Notes under the pieces: generated by a model
Told to the model about the DNA's origin: nothing
The model's database searches: none
What the model saw: only the letters and a program-made list of their open reading frames with translations
Origin: Planctomycetota bacterium
GTDB lineage: Bacteria > Planctomycetota > B15-G4 > JADJEK01
Direction of reading: 5' to 3'
Assembly: GCA_016795255.1 (NCBI GenBank)
Contig: JAEUIB010000229.1
Span: forward strand, 1-7,754
DNA length: 7,754 bases
Position numbers and translations under genes: made by a program
Shown here: one piece after another, positions 1-6,398 of the stretch
How the letters are laid out: each line of letters starts with the position of its first letter
Numbering within the stretch: position 1 is the first letter of the stretch

Positions 1-10
1 CGCCGCCCTG

Positions 11-1054
11 ATGATCGTCCTTCAACTCGCGACCGTCGGATTGCTGACGATGCAGGTCCTGCACGACCGGCGGCAATCGTCGGAAGACGGCGAATACGAG
101 GAGGACGACGGCCCCACGACGATCGACGACCTCGCCGACGACATCAGCCAGACTCGCTTCGAGCTGAAGCAGCAGGTCGACCGCATGACGCGGATGATCG
201 ATGGACTCGCGCGCGACGGCATCGGCGGCGCGGCGAACCCGGCTCCTCAGGACGACGCGACGGGAGTCGTCGCCGACCCGACCAAGCTCACGACTTCGCA
301 ATTGGTCGAGAAGGTCATCGAACTGCACGAGATGCACGCTCGCTACGAGTTCGATCCTCTGCAACGCGAGCCCATCGAGAAGGAGCGCGCTCGGATCGAA
401 GACGTGTTGCGCGCACGCGGCGTCGAGTCGATCGACTCGATCGGCGCGAGTCTGCATTCCACGGCCGACACGCGCGCGCAGTCCCGCCTGCTCGAGTACG
501 TCGTCCGCCCGATCATCGAGCGCGGCGACGCGGCGTCACCCGCGGCCGAACAACTCGCGCTCGACGTGTTCGCGGATCCGTCGTTCGCGTCCGGCGTTCG
601 GCTGATCGGTGCACGCCTCGCGCTGAAGTCGCATCGGGACGCGGTGATCGAGAAGCTCGTCGAGATCCTCGGCGACACGACGAGCGAGTTCCAGCACCGC
701 GAGGACATCGCGCGGTTCTTCGAAGTCGACCCGGATCCTCGCGCGGTGCCGATCCTGGCGCAGCTCGCGAAGGACGTCGACGTCGACCAGACCGTGCGGT
801 TCTTCTGCCTCGGCTCGCTCGGGATCTACCGGGATTCGATCGGCATCGACGCGCTGAAGGAAGTGGCGCGCGGCGAAGTCCACGGAGCGCTGCGCGGCAA
901 AGCGATCCATTCGCTGAATCGCGCGCTCGGCAAGGACGTGCTGCCGTTCCTCGAGCAGCTCAAGTCGACGATGGCGCCGCAGGACCCGCTGCAGCAGCTC
1001 GTGAAGAACTTGCAAGACCACTACGCGAACGGCGGCACCGCGCCCGCGAAGTGA
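11..1054 (+). CDS. Membrane-anchored HEAT-like repeat protein, probably 5'-partial
   Basis: I do not recognise a specific family. The frame stays open to the left window edge (codons GCC GCC CTG precede the ATG), and the ten visible upstream bases hold no Shine-Dalgarno. The ATG also falls inside a hydrophobic stretch (residues about 1-17), so the true start is probably outside the window. After this apparent N-terminal membrane anchor come an acidic linker (24-46), a short amphipathic helix that could form a coiled coil (45-66), a flexible Ala/Pro/Asp segment (70-92) and a charged helical region (95-136). A C-terminal half of about 170 residues is built of helix pairs resembling HEAT/PBS-lyase-like repeats (for example DPDPRAVPILAQLAKD and GIDALKEVARGEVHGALRGKAIHSL-type units, about 157-340). 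Such repeats usually form protein-binding scaffolds. It converges on the pilus operon and is probably not part of it. The reading frame is secure; the function is unknown. Confidence 0.72.
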   Translation: MIVLQLATVGLLTMQVLHDRRQSSEDGEYEEDDGPTTIDDLADDISQTRFELKQQVDRMTRMIDGLARDGIGGAANPAPQDDATGVVADPTKLTTSQLVEKVIELHEMHARYEFDPLQREPIEKERARIEDVLRARGVESIDSIGASLHSTADTRAQSRLLEYVVRPIIERGDAASPAAEQLALDVFADPSFASGVRLIGARLALKSHRDAVIEKLVEILGDTTSEFQHREDIARFFEVDPDPRAVPILAQLAKDVDVDQTVRFFCLGSLGIYRDSIGIDALKEVARGEVHGALRGKAIHSLNRALGKDVLPFLEQLKSTMAPQDPLQQLVKNLQDHYANGGTAPAK

Positions 1055-1077
1055 CGCGTCGGTACGACGCGAGTCAC
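1051..1077. terminator. Hairpin at a convergent gene junction, possible weak bidirectional terminator
   Basis: A stem of 6 bp (GCGTCG/CGACGC, loop GTA) is extended by 5 more pairs (GTGAC/GTCAC) across a 2-nt bulge. It overlaps the stop codon of the HEAT-like gene and sits 29 nt beyond the pilin stop on the other strand. Its place between two convergent genes fits a transcription stop for both. No T-tract follows directly on either strand, so intrinsic termination would be weak. It could equally be a chance GC-rich palindrome. Confidence 0.35.
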
Positions 1078-1105
1078 CGACCGCTCGTCATCTCAACTTC
1101 AGTTT

Positions 1106-1813
1106 TCAGTTCAACGGCACCCACGCGCCGCCGTCCTGCGGCGGACCCGGATTGCCGGCGATCGACAGCTCGGACGTCAGGTCACCCGCGTCGACGAACG
1201 CGGCGTCGGCGGCCGGCGAGCTCGCGCCGGTTCCTTCGTATTGCTGCGTCGCGTTGTTCGACTGCAGTAGATCGCCCGACTGGTTGATGCAGAACGCTCG
1301 TCGCCCCGACGTGCCGTACGACGTCGGCCACGCGTAGCAGACCCAGAAGTTCTCGGCGAGATCGGCATCGACCGCGCCCGCCGCGGCTTTGCCGCCGGTC
1401 GCGTCCTCGGGCTCCGGCGCACCACCGGCCGCCGGCAGGTGGATCGCGAAGTGGTATCCGGACTTGCTCGCGGCAGCGTTCGACACGGTGCCGATCGACA
1501 CCGAGATCGCCGCCGGATCGAGCGGCGTCGGCATGCCGCGCAACACGACGCCACCGGACAGTTCCGCGAGGTACAGGAACTCGCCGTGGCCGTCGCCATC
1601 GACGTCGACGGCGACGCGGCTCTGGGCTTGCGCCTGCGCCGACAGGATCGTGCGCAGCGTCGAGATCGCGGCGGACTCGTTCGCGCTCAGGCGCGACGAC
1701 AACAAGTTCGGCAGCGCCACCGCGGCGATGATCGCGATGATCGCGACCACGATCATCAGCTCGATCAGCGTGAACCCGCGGGCGGGGACGGGACGGCGGA
1801 ACGCGATGCGCAT
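1106..1813 (-). CDS. Type IV prepilin, distal paralogue (235 aa)
   Basis: This is a structural pilin or minor pilin-like protein of a type IV pilus. The prepilin signal is a 13-residue basic leader (MRIAFRRPVPARG) ending in Gly before FTLIEL, with Glu at mature position 5, as prepilin peptidase requires. A hydrophobic helix follows (about 14-37). The soluble domain has an acidic loop D70-V-D72-G-D74-G-H-G-E78, a WVCYAWP motif (C159), FCINQSGDLLQ (C175) and a C-terminal WVPLN. The frame is open 41 codons further upstream, but this ATG has GAGG 5 nt ahead and gives a normal leader, so I chose it. It is the last gene of the locus, downstream of a similar pilin and separated from it by a strong hairpin, so it is probably transcribed less or separately. 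Pilin identity is firm; whether it is a major or minor subunit is not. Confidence 0.88.
   Translation of the reverse strand: MRIAFRRPVPARGFTLIELMIVVAIIAIIAAVALPNLLSSRLSANESAAISTLRTILSAQAQAQSRVAVDVDGDGHGEFLYLAELSGGVVLRGMPTPLDPAAISVSIGTVSNAAASKSGYHFAIHLPAAGGAPEPEDATGGKAAAGAVDADLAENFWVCYAWPTSYGTSGRRAFCINQSGDLLQSNNATQQYEGTGASSPAADAAFVDAGDLTSELSIAGNPGPPQDGGAWVPLN
1725..1756. repeat. 32-bp exact direct repeat, copy 1 (pilin N-terminal helix)
   Basis: This stretch is identical base for base to 2562-2593 and encodes the same part of the hydrophobic pilin helix (MIVVAIIAIIA). Both flanking bases differ, so the identity is exactly 32 bp. It reflects the shared ancestry of the two pilin genes and possibly gene conversion. 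The copies are 837 bp apart in the same orientation. Confidence 0.85.
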
Positions 1814-1818
1814 CGGAA

Positions 1819-1822
1819 CCTC
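1819..1822 (-). promoter_or_regulatory. Shine-Dalgarno of the distal pilin
   Basis: GAGG on the minus strand lies 5 nt before the ATG at 1813. It decides the start in favour of the 13-residue prepilin leader over the longer open frame, which would put about 54 residues ahead of the cleavage site. Confidence 0.6.
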
Positions 1823-1874
1823 GGGAGTTGGGGGGAGAGGCGACGACGGACGAGACGAGGACTCGTGAAACGGA

Positions 1875-1909
1875 AACGAGGGCTCGCCGGATGCCAGCGA
1901 GCCCTCGTT
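1875..1909 (-). terminator. Strong hairpin between the two pilin genes, likely intrinsic terminator or attenuator
   Basis: A perfect 13-bp inverted repeat (AACGAGGGCTCGC, with its complement at 1897-1909) encloses a 9-nt loop. In the direction of pilin transcription it lies 45 nt after the stop of the proximal pilin and 61 nt before the start of the distal one. The falling arm ends in TT and is followed by TCCGTTTCAC, a moderately T-rich tail. This suits a terminator or partial terminator that would keep the proximal pilin message abundant and lower distal pilin expression. It could also be a 3' mRNA-stabilising stem. Confidence 0.62.
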
Positions 1910-1954
1910 CGTGTGGGAGCCATCGGCCACGGGCATGGCCTCAGGCGCGAGAAC

Positions 1955-2629
1955 TCAGTTGACCGGCACCCACGTGTTGCCGTCTTGCGCACCGGCGCCG
2001 GCGCCGATCGCGAGCGGACCGGTCATGTCGGCCGCCTGGAACGCCGCGTCGCCAGCCGGCGAGGTCGTCGTGCCGTCGTACGCGAGGACCGCACCGTTGG
2101 TCTGCAGCAGGTCGCCCGACTGGTTGACCATGAACGAACGGTTACCCGTGTTCGCACGGTTGACCGGCCACGCGTAGCAGGCCCAGGTGTTCTCGCAGAG
2201 GTCGTCGTCGAGACCACCGGGGTCACCACCGCCGCCCGCTTCCAGCGTCGGCGCACCCGCGGCGGCCGGCAGGAACATCGCGAAGTAGTAACCGGCCTTG
2301 TTGACGTAGCCGGCCGCGTCGACCGCACCGAGCGAGCCCGACAGGATCGCGGGCGTCAGCGGAGCCGCCGTACCACGGACGTTGACCGTACCGGCGAGTT
2401 CGGCGAAGAAGCCGTGCTCACCGATGCCGTCACCGTCGACGTCGACCGCGGCCTGCGCCTGGACCTGAGCCTGCGCCGACACGACGTTACGCAACGTCGA
2501 GATCGCGGCCGACTCGTTCGCGTTCAAGCGAGCCGACAGCAGGTTCGGAATGGCGATCGATGCGATGATCGCGATGATCGCGACCACGATCATGAGTTCG
2601 ATGAGGGTGAAACCCTTGTTGTGCTTCAT
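1955..2629 (-). CDS. Type IV prepilin, proximal paralogue, candidate major pilin (224 aa)
   Basis: This is a pilin subunit of the type IV pilus. A 6-residue leader (MKHNKG) precedes FTLIEL, with Glu5 of the mature protein present, giving a classic type IVa-style signal. The hydrophobic helix spans about residues 7-30. The globular domain carries an acidic loop D63-V-D65-G-D67-G-I-G-E71, a YYFAMFLPAA strand region, C145 and C151 in the CENTWACYAWP motif, NQSGDLLQ (169-176) and a C-terminal WVPVN. The frame is open 112 codons further upstream, but that part runs antiparallel through the TPR gene region without pilin character, so I placed the start at the ATG that gives the short leader. Upstream there is only a weak GAGGA about 13 nt away. 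The gene lies 71 nt after the TPR gene and is followed by a strong hairpin. Its short leader and that hairpin suggest it is the more highly expressed pilin, which is inference. Confidence 0.9.
   Translation of the reverse strand: MKHNKGFTLIELMIVVAIIAIIASIAIPNLLSARLNANESAAISTLRNVVSAQAQVQAQAAVDVDGDGIGEHGFFAELAGTVNVRGTAAPLTPAILSGSLGAVDAAGYVNKAGYYFAMFLPAAAGAPTLEAGGGGDPGGLDDDLCENTWACYAWPVNRANTGNRSFMVNQSGDLLQTNGAVLAYDGTTTSPAGDAAFQAADMTGPLAIGAGAGAQDGNTWVPVN
2562..2593. repeat. 32-bp exact direct repeat, copy 2 (pilin N-terminal helix)
   Basis: This matches 1725-1756 exactly and codes for the same helix residues in the proximal pilin. Recombination between the copies would delete about 0.84 kb and leave a single in-frame chimeric pilin with the proximal leader and the distal globular domain. 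Confidence 0.85.
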
Positions 2630-2700
2630 GGGTGCTTTGCGTCCTCGAACGAAGTTCCGGAGAGAGGTGTTGCCCGACTCACCGGTTGTTTTCTCTGGAA

Positions 2701-3393
2701 TCAGGGCGAGGACAACGTGTCCCAACCCCCGCGGATCTCGACGGCGTGCGCCCACGGCATCGCCGTGGTCACCAGATCTCGGTCCATCCGGAATGCGATG
2801 TCCCCGGGATCCAGCGCGTACGCCTTTGCGATCGCGCGTCGATATCCAATTTCGTCCCGAGCACCCAGTCGGCTGAAGGCTTGAAGCACGTACGCCGATG
2901 CACGTTTCGGATCTCTTGAAAACACGTCGTTCGCGACCTGTTCCGCTCCGCGAAAATCTCGACACGCGAGGCGCAGGAAACCGACGTTGACCAGCCAGTC
3001 GGTCATGAAGGCGGGGTTGCCGGTCTGTTCGATCGCGCTCTTGCCCTTCAACAGATGGTCGAGCGCGCTGCGGAACTCGCGCCGCTGTTGCAGCACGTGA
3101 CCCATCAGCAGATTCGCGTACGGATGTTCGGGCTCACGCTCGAGCGCTTCGCTGAGGCTCGCGTACGCGACGTCGAACAGACCGAGCTTCACTTCCATCT
3201 CGGCGCACGACATCAACACCGCGACGTCGGGCCGCGGCTTCCAGACGAACCCGCCCCACAGCAGCGCGGACGACACCAGCACGGTCGCCGACCACGCGAT
3301 CATGCGCGGCACGTCGCGCTGCTTGCGGACCAGCGGCTGCACGGGCGCCGACAGCGTCGGAGACGGCGGACGCCGCATCGTTTCAGTGACCAC
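2701..3393 (-). CDS. Bitopic membrane protein with TPR repeats, putative pilus accessory factor (230 aa)
   Basis: Residues 1-30 are a basic, Pro-rich tail (RKQRDVPR just before the membrane). They are followed by one membrane segment (about 31-51), so by the positive-inside rule the rest should lie outside the cytoplasm. Residues about 57-198 form three to four TPR-like helix pairs (for example LGLFDVAYASLSEALEREPEHP at 71-92 and DFRGAEQVANDVFSRDP at 146-162). There is no lipobox, so it is not a PilF/Tgl-type pilotin lipoprotein, although the TPR content is reminiscent. The start is a GTG overlapping the end of pilC by 11 nt with GGAG 10 nt ahead. An ATG at codon 6, 4 nt past the pilC stop, is an alternative. 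The position between pilC and the pilins suggests a role in pilus assembly or anchoring. Membership of the operon is well supported; the function is inference. Confidence 0.8.
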   Translation of the reverse strand: MVTETMRRPPSPTLSAPVQPLVRKQRDVPRMIAWSATVLVSSALLWGGFVWKPRPDVAVLMSCAEMEVKLGLFDVAYASLSEALEREPEHPYANLLMGHVLQQRREFRSALDHLLKGKSAIEQTGNPAFMTDWLVNVGFLRLACRDFRGAEQVANDVFSRDPKRASAYVLQAFSRLGARDEIGYRRAIAKAYALDPGDIAFRMDRDLVTTAMPWAHAVEIRGGWDTLSSP

Positions 3394-4609
3394 CGGCGAG
3401 CTTCTCCTGGATCTTGAAGATCGGCAGGAACACGGCGAGCACGATCGTGCCGACGAACACGCCCATCACGGCGATCAGCAACGGCTCGATCAACGAGGTC
3501 AGCGACTTCACCTGCGCGGAGACCTGCTCGTCGTAGAACTCGGCGATCTTCTCGAGCAGGTGCTCGATCGCGCCCGACTTCTCGCCGATCGCGATCATGC
3601 GCGTGACCATCGGCGGGAACACCGGTGAACGCGTCAGCGGCTCCGACAGCGACAAGCCCTCGCGGACGTTGTCCTTCGCGCCGAGCACGGCCTTGCTGAC
3701 GACCTTGTTGCCGGACGTCTCGGACACGATGTCGAGGCAGCCGAGGATCGGCACGCCGGACTTGATCAGCGTCGCGAACGTCCGCGCGAAGCGCGCCAGC
3801 GCGACCTTGCGGAACAGCGGGCCGAAGATCGGGAACTTCAGCACGATGACGTCCCACGCGTAGGCGCCCTTCTGCGTGCGCTTCGCCATGACGATCATCG
3901 CGACGAACGCGAACATGCCGGCGAGCACCAGCAGGCCGTTGTTCCGCACCGCGTCGGACATGCCGAGGATGAACTTCGTCAGGCCGGGGAGTTCGATCTC
4001 GAGCGATTGGAAGATCGGGCCGAACTGCGGCACGATCGAGATCATCAGGAACGCGGTGATGCCGATGACGAGGAACAGCGAGATGACCGGGTACGTCATC
4101 GCGGCCTTGATCTCGCGCTTCAGCTTCTGCGCCGCTTCGAGGTAGTCGGCGAGACGGACGAGGATGTCGTCGATCTGACCCGACACTTCGCCGGCCTTGA
4201 CCATGTTGACGAACAGGTCGGTGAACACGCGCGGATGCCGAGCGAGCGACTTCGACAGGTCGGAGCCCGTGCGCAGGTCCTCGCAGACCATGCGCAGCGT
4301 CGCCTTGAACGGCGGCGACTCGGCCTGTTCGTGGAGGATCTCGACGGCCTCGAGCAGCGTGATGCCGGACGTGATCATCGTCGCGAGCTGACGCGTGAAG
4401 ACGACGAGCTCTTCGTTCTTGCGCGGCTTGCCCGGGCGCACCGCACGCGCAGCGAAGCCGGACATGCCGCCGCCGACTTCCTTGACCTCGAGGATCGTCA
4501 GGTTGCGCTTGCGCAACTCGCCGACCGCGTCCTCGCGACCTTCGGCGCTGACCTTGCCGGAGATCGTCTTGCCCTCGGGATTCTTGGCGGAGTACTTGAA
4601 GCTCTTCAT
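3383..4609 (-). CDS. pilC: Type IV pilus inner-membrane platform protein PilC (T2SSF/GspF family)
   Basis: This polytopic inner-membrane protein sits at the base of the pilus, where the PilB and PilT hexamers act on it to insert or extract pilins. At 408 residues it has the usual family length. It has two tandem T2SSF domains: the first (about 68-191) contains FTRQLATMITSGITLLEAVEIL-type and GEVSGQIDDIL (140-150) motifs, and the second (about 270-393) repeats them as FARTFATLIKSGVPIL and GEKSGAIEHLLEKIAEFYDE. Membrane segments are visible at about 171-195, 222-243 and 372-398. The N-terminal SFKYSAKNPEGK region is typical. The ATG overlaps the pilB stop as ATGA, with AAGG 9 nt ahead inside pilB, which points to translational coupling. 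GspF of a type II secretion system is the alternative, but the neighbouring pilT makes PilC far more likely. Confidence 0.94.
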   Translation of the reverse strand: MKSFKYSAKNPEGKTISGKVSAEGREDAVGELRKRNLTILEVKEVGGGMSGFAARAVRPGKPRKNEELVVFTRQLATMITSGITLLEAVEILHEQAESPPFKATLRMVCEDLRTGSDLSKSLARHPRVFTDLFVNMVKAGEVSGQIDDILVRLADYLEAAQKLKREIKAAMTYPVISLFLVIGITAFLMISIVPQFGPIFQSLEIELPGLTKFILGMSDAVRNNGLLVLAGMFAFVAMIVMAKRTQKGAYAWDVIVLKFPIFGPLFRKVALARFARTFATLIKSGVPILGCLDIVSETSGNKVVSKAVLGAKDNVREGLSLSEPLTRSPVFPPMVTRMIAIGEKSGAIEHLLEKIAEFYDEQVSAQVKSLTSLIEPLLIAVMGVFVGTIVLAVFLPIFKIQEKLAGGH

Positions 4610-6396
4610 GTCGCGTCACCTTCGGTGCTGGACGGAGCGGTGCTGGAGGCGGGTGTTTCGATGGCGTCGTCGTGCGCGCCGCCCGACTGGTCGTCGGACA
4701 TGGTCACGGCCACGACTTCTTCGAGCGACGTCTTGCCGGCGAGCGCGCGCAGGATCGCGCAGCGACGCAGCGTGACCATGCCCTCGTCGATCGCCTGCTT
4801 CTTGATGTCGATCGCGGACTTGCCGTTCAGGATCAACATGCGGATCGGATCGCTGACGAGCAGCGTCTCGAGGATCGCGAAGCGGCCCTTGTATCCCTGG
4901 TGGCAGCGCACGCAGCCGACCGGACGGAACAGCTGGGCGCCTTCGATCTCTTCGGGCTTGAAGCCGAGCGCGAGCAAGCGCTCCGCCGGCACCGTGATCG
5001 GTTCCTTGCAAGCCTTGCACAAGCCGCGCATGAGGCGCTGCGCCGACACGAGCACGACCGACGAAGCGACGAGGAACGGGTCGAGGCCCATGTCGATCAT
5101 GCGCGTGATCGCCGACGGCGCGTCGTTCGTGTGCAGCGTCGACAACACGAGGTGACCGGTGAGCGCGGCCTTCACCGCGATCTCGACGGTCTCGGCGTCG
5201 CGGATCTCACCGATCAGGATGATGTCGGGGTCCTGACGCAGGATCGAGCGCAGCGCGCCGGCGAACGTGACGCCGCGCTTCGGATTGACCGGCACCTGGT
5301 TGATGCCTTCGAGCTGGTACTCGACCGGGTCCTCGACCGTGACGAAGTTGATCTCTTCCGAGTACAGCTCCTTCACGCACGAATAGAGCGTCGTCGACTT
5401 GCCGGAGCCGGTCGGACCGGTGATCAGCATCATCCCGTACGGCGCGTTGATCGCCGTCTTGATGTCCGACAGCGCCTTCTCCTCGAAGCCGAGGCTGTCG
5501 AGCCCCTTCGCGAGATTCGAGTTGTCGAGGATGCGGATGACGATCTTCTCGCCGTGGACGACCGGCAGCGTCGACACGCGCAAGTCGATCGCGCGGCCCT
5601 CGAGCTTCACCTGCGCCTTGCCGTCCTGCGGCTTGCGCTTCTCGGCGATGTCGAGGCCGCACATGATCTTGATGCGCGACGCGATCGACGCGGCGAGGTT
5701 GCGCGGCGGCGTCAGCACCTGCTTCAGCACGCCGTCCTGGCGATAACGGACCTTCAGCGACTTCTCGAACGGCTCGATGTGGATGTCGGACGCGCCGTCG
5801 CGGATTGCGTTCAGCAGGATGAGGTTCGTCAGCTTGACGACCGGCGAGTTCTCGGAGTTCAGGTCCGAGAGGTTGACGTCGTCCCGCTCGCCGTCGGCCT
5901 CGATCTTCGTCTCGAGCCCGTCCGCGTTCGCGTTGTCGACCAGCGCTTCGAGCTCGCGCGCGTCGCTGCTGTAGAAGCGACGGATCGCGGCCTTCACCGC
6001 GCGCTCCGACGCGACGACCGGCCGGATCTCGCTCTTCAACTGGATCCGCAGCGTGTCGATCTTGACCACGTCGAACGGGTCGACGACCGCGAGCGTCAGC
6101 GTGTGGCCGAGCTTCGCGACCGGGATCACGAGGTGCTGCTCGGCGAGTTCCTGCGGCACGGAGCTCTTCAAGTCCGCGTTCAGCGACACGCGGTCGAGGT
6201 CGATCGGCGCCATCCCGATCTCGCGCGCGACGAGATCGATCAGCTCCTTCTCTTCGAACACGCCGGCCTTGACCAGGATCTCCGACAGCGCGCTCTTCTC
6301 CTGAGCGGCTTTCGCGAGGCACAGCGTGAGCTGCTCCTCGTCGACGGCATTGGTCTTGCGCAGCGCCTGGGCGAGGCGGCGGTCGAACGACGACAC
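4606..6396 (-). CDS. pilB: Type IV pilus extension ATPase PilB (GspE/PilB family)
   Basis: This cytoplasmic hexameric ATPase powers pilus extension through PilC. At 596 residues it is full length. The N-terminal GspE/MshEN-type domain covers about 1-150 and is followed by a linker (about 150-185). The ATPase part has the SDIHIEP motif (203-209), Walker A GPTGSGKSTT (327-336), an Asp box EDPVEY (355-360), Walker B DIILIGE (391-397, Glu397), a His box TGHLVLSTLHTND (413-425) and a zinc-binding four-cysteine set C460/C463 and C495/C498. All are intact. The last 26 or so residues (571-596) form a Ser/Thr/Ala/Asp-rich tail beyond the usual end. The GTG start lies 2 nt after the pilT stop with GGAG 6 nt ahead. 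GspE of a secretion system cannot be excluded by motifs alone, but the order pilT-pilB-pilC-pilins supports PilB. Confidence 0.93.
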   Translation of the reverse strand: MSSFDRRLAQALRKTNAVDEEQLTLCLAKAAQEKSALSEILVKAGVFEEKELIDLVAREIGMAPIDLDRVSLNADLKSSVPQELAEQHLVIPVAKLGHTLTLAVVDPFDVVKIDTLRIQLKSEIRPVVASERAVKAAIRRFYSSDARELEALVDNANADGLETKIEADGERDDVNLSDLNSENSPVVKLTNLILLNAIRDGASDIHIEPFEKSLKVRYRQDGVLKQVLTPPRNLAASIASRIKIMCGLDIAEKRKPQDGKAQVKLEGRAIDLRVSTLPVVHGEKIVIRILDNSNLAKGLDSLGFEEKALSDIKTAINAPYGMMLITGPTGSGKSTTLYSCVKELYSEEINFVTVEDPVEYQLEGINQVPVNPKRGVTFAGALRSILRQDPDIILIGEIRDAETVEIAVKAALTGHLVLSTLHTNDAPSAITRMIDMGLDPFLVASSVVLVSAQRLMRGLCKACKEPITVPAERLLALGFKPEEIEGAQLFRPVGCVRCHQGYKGRFAILETLLVSDPIRMLILNGKSAIDIKKQAIDEGMVTLRRCAILRALAGKTSLEEVVAVTMSDDQSGGAHDDAIETPASSTAPSSTEGDAT

Positions 6397-6398
6397 GG

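Noticed and set aside
2630..2700. Sigma54 or sigma70 promoter ahead of the proximal pilin
   Set aside because: Pilin genes often have their own promoter, but I found no TGGC-N-GC type or TTGACA/TATAAT type pair in these 71 bases, and no strong terminator that would force one.
1439..2884. 481-codon open frame on the plus strand across both pilins
   Set aside because: It runs antisense to two clear prepilins and the spacer with the hairpin, and its composition is Arg/Asp/Val-rich without structure. It is a codon-bias shadow.
3300..4619. 439-codon frame on the minus strand overlapping pilC in another register
   Set aside because: It is an Arg/Gly/Ala-rich shadow of pilC, which in its own frame has both T2SSF domains and membrane segments.
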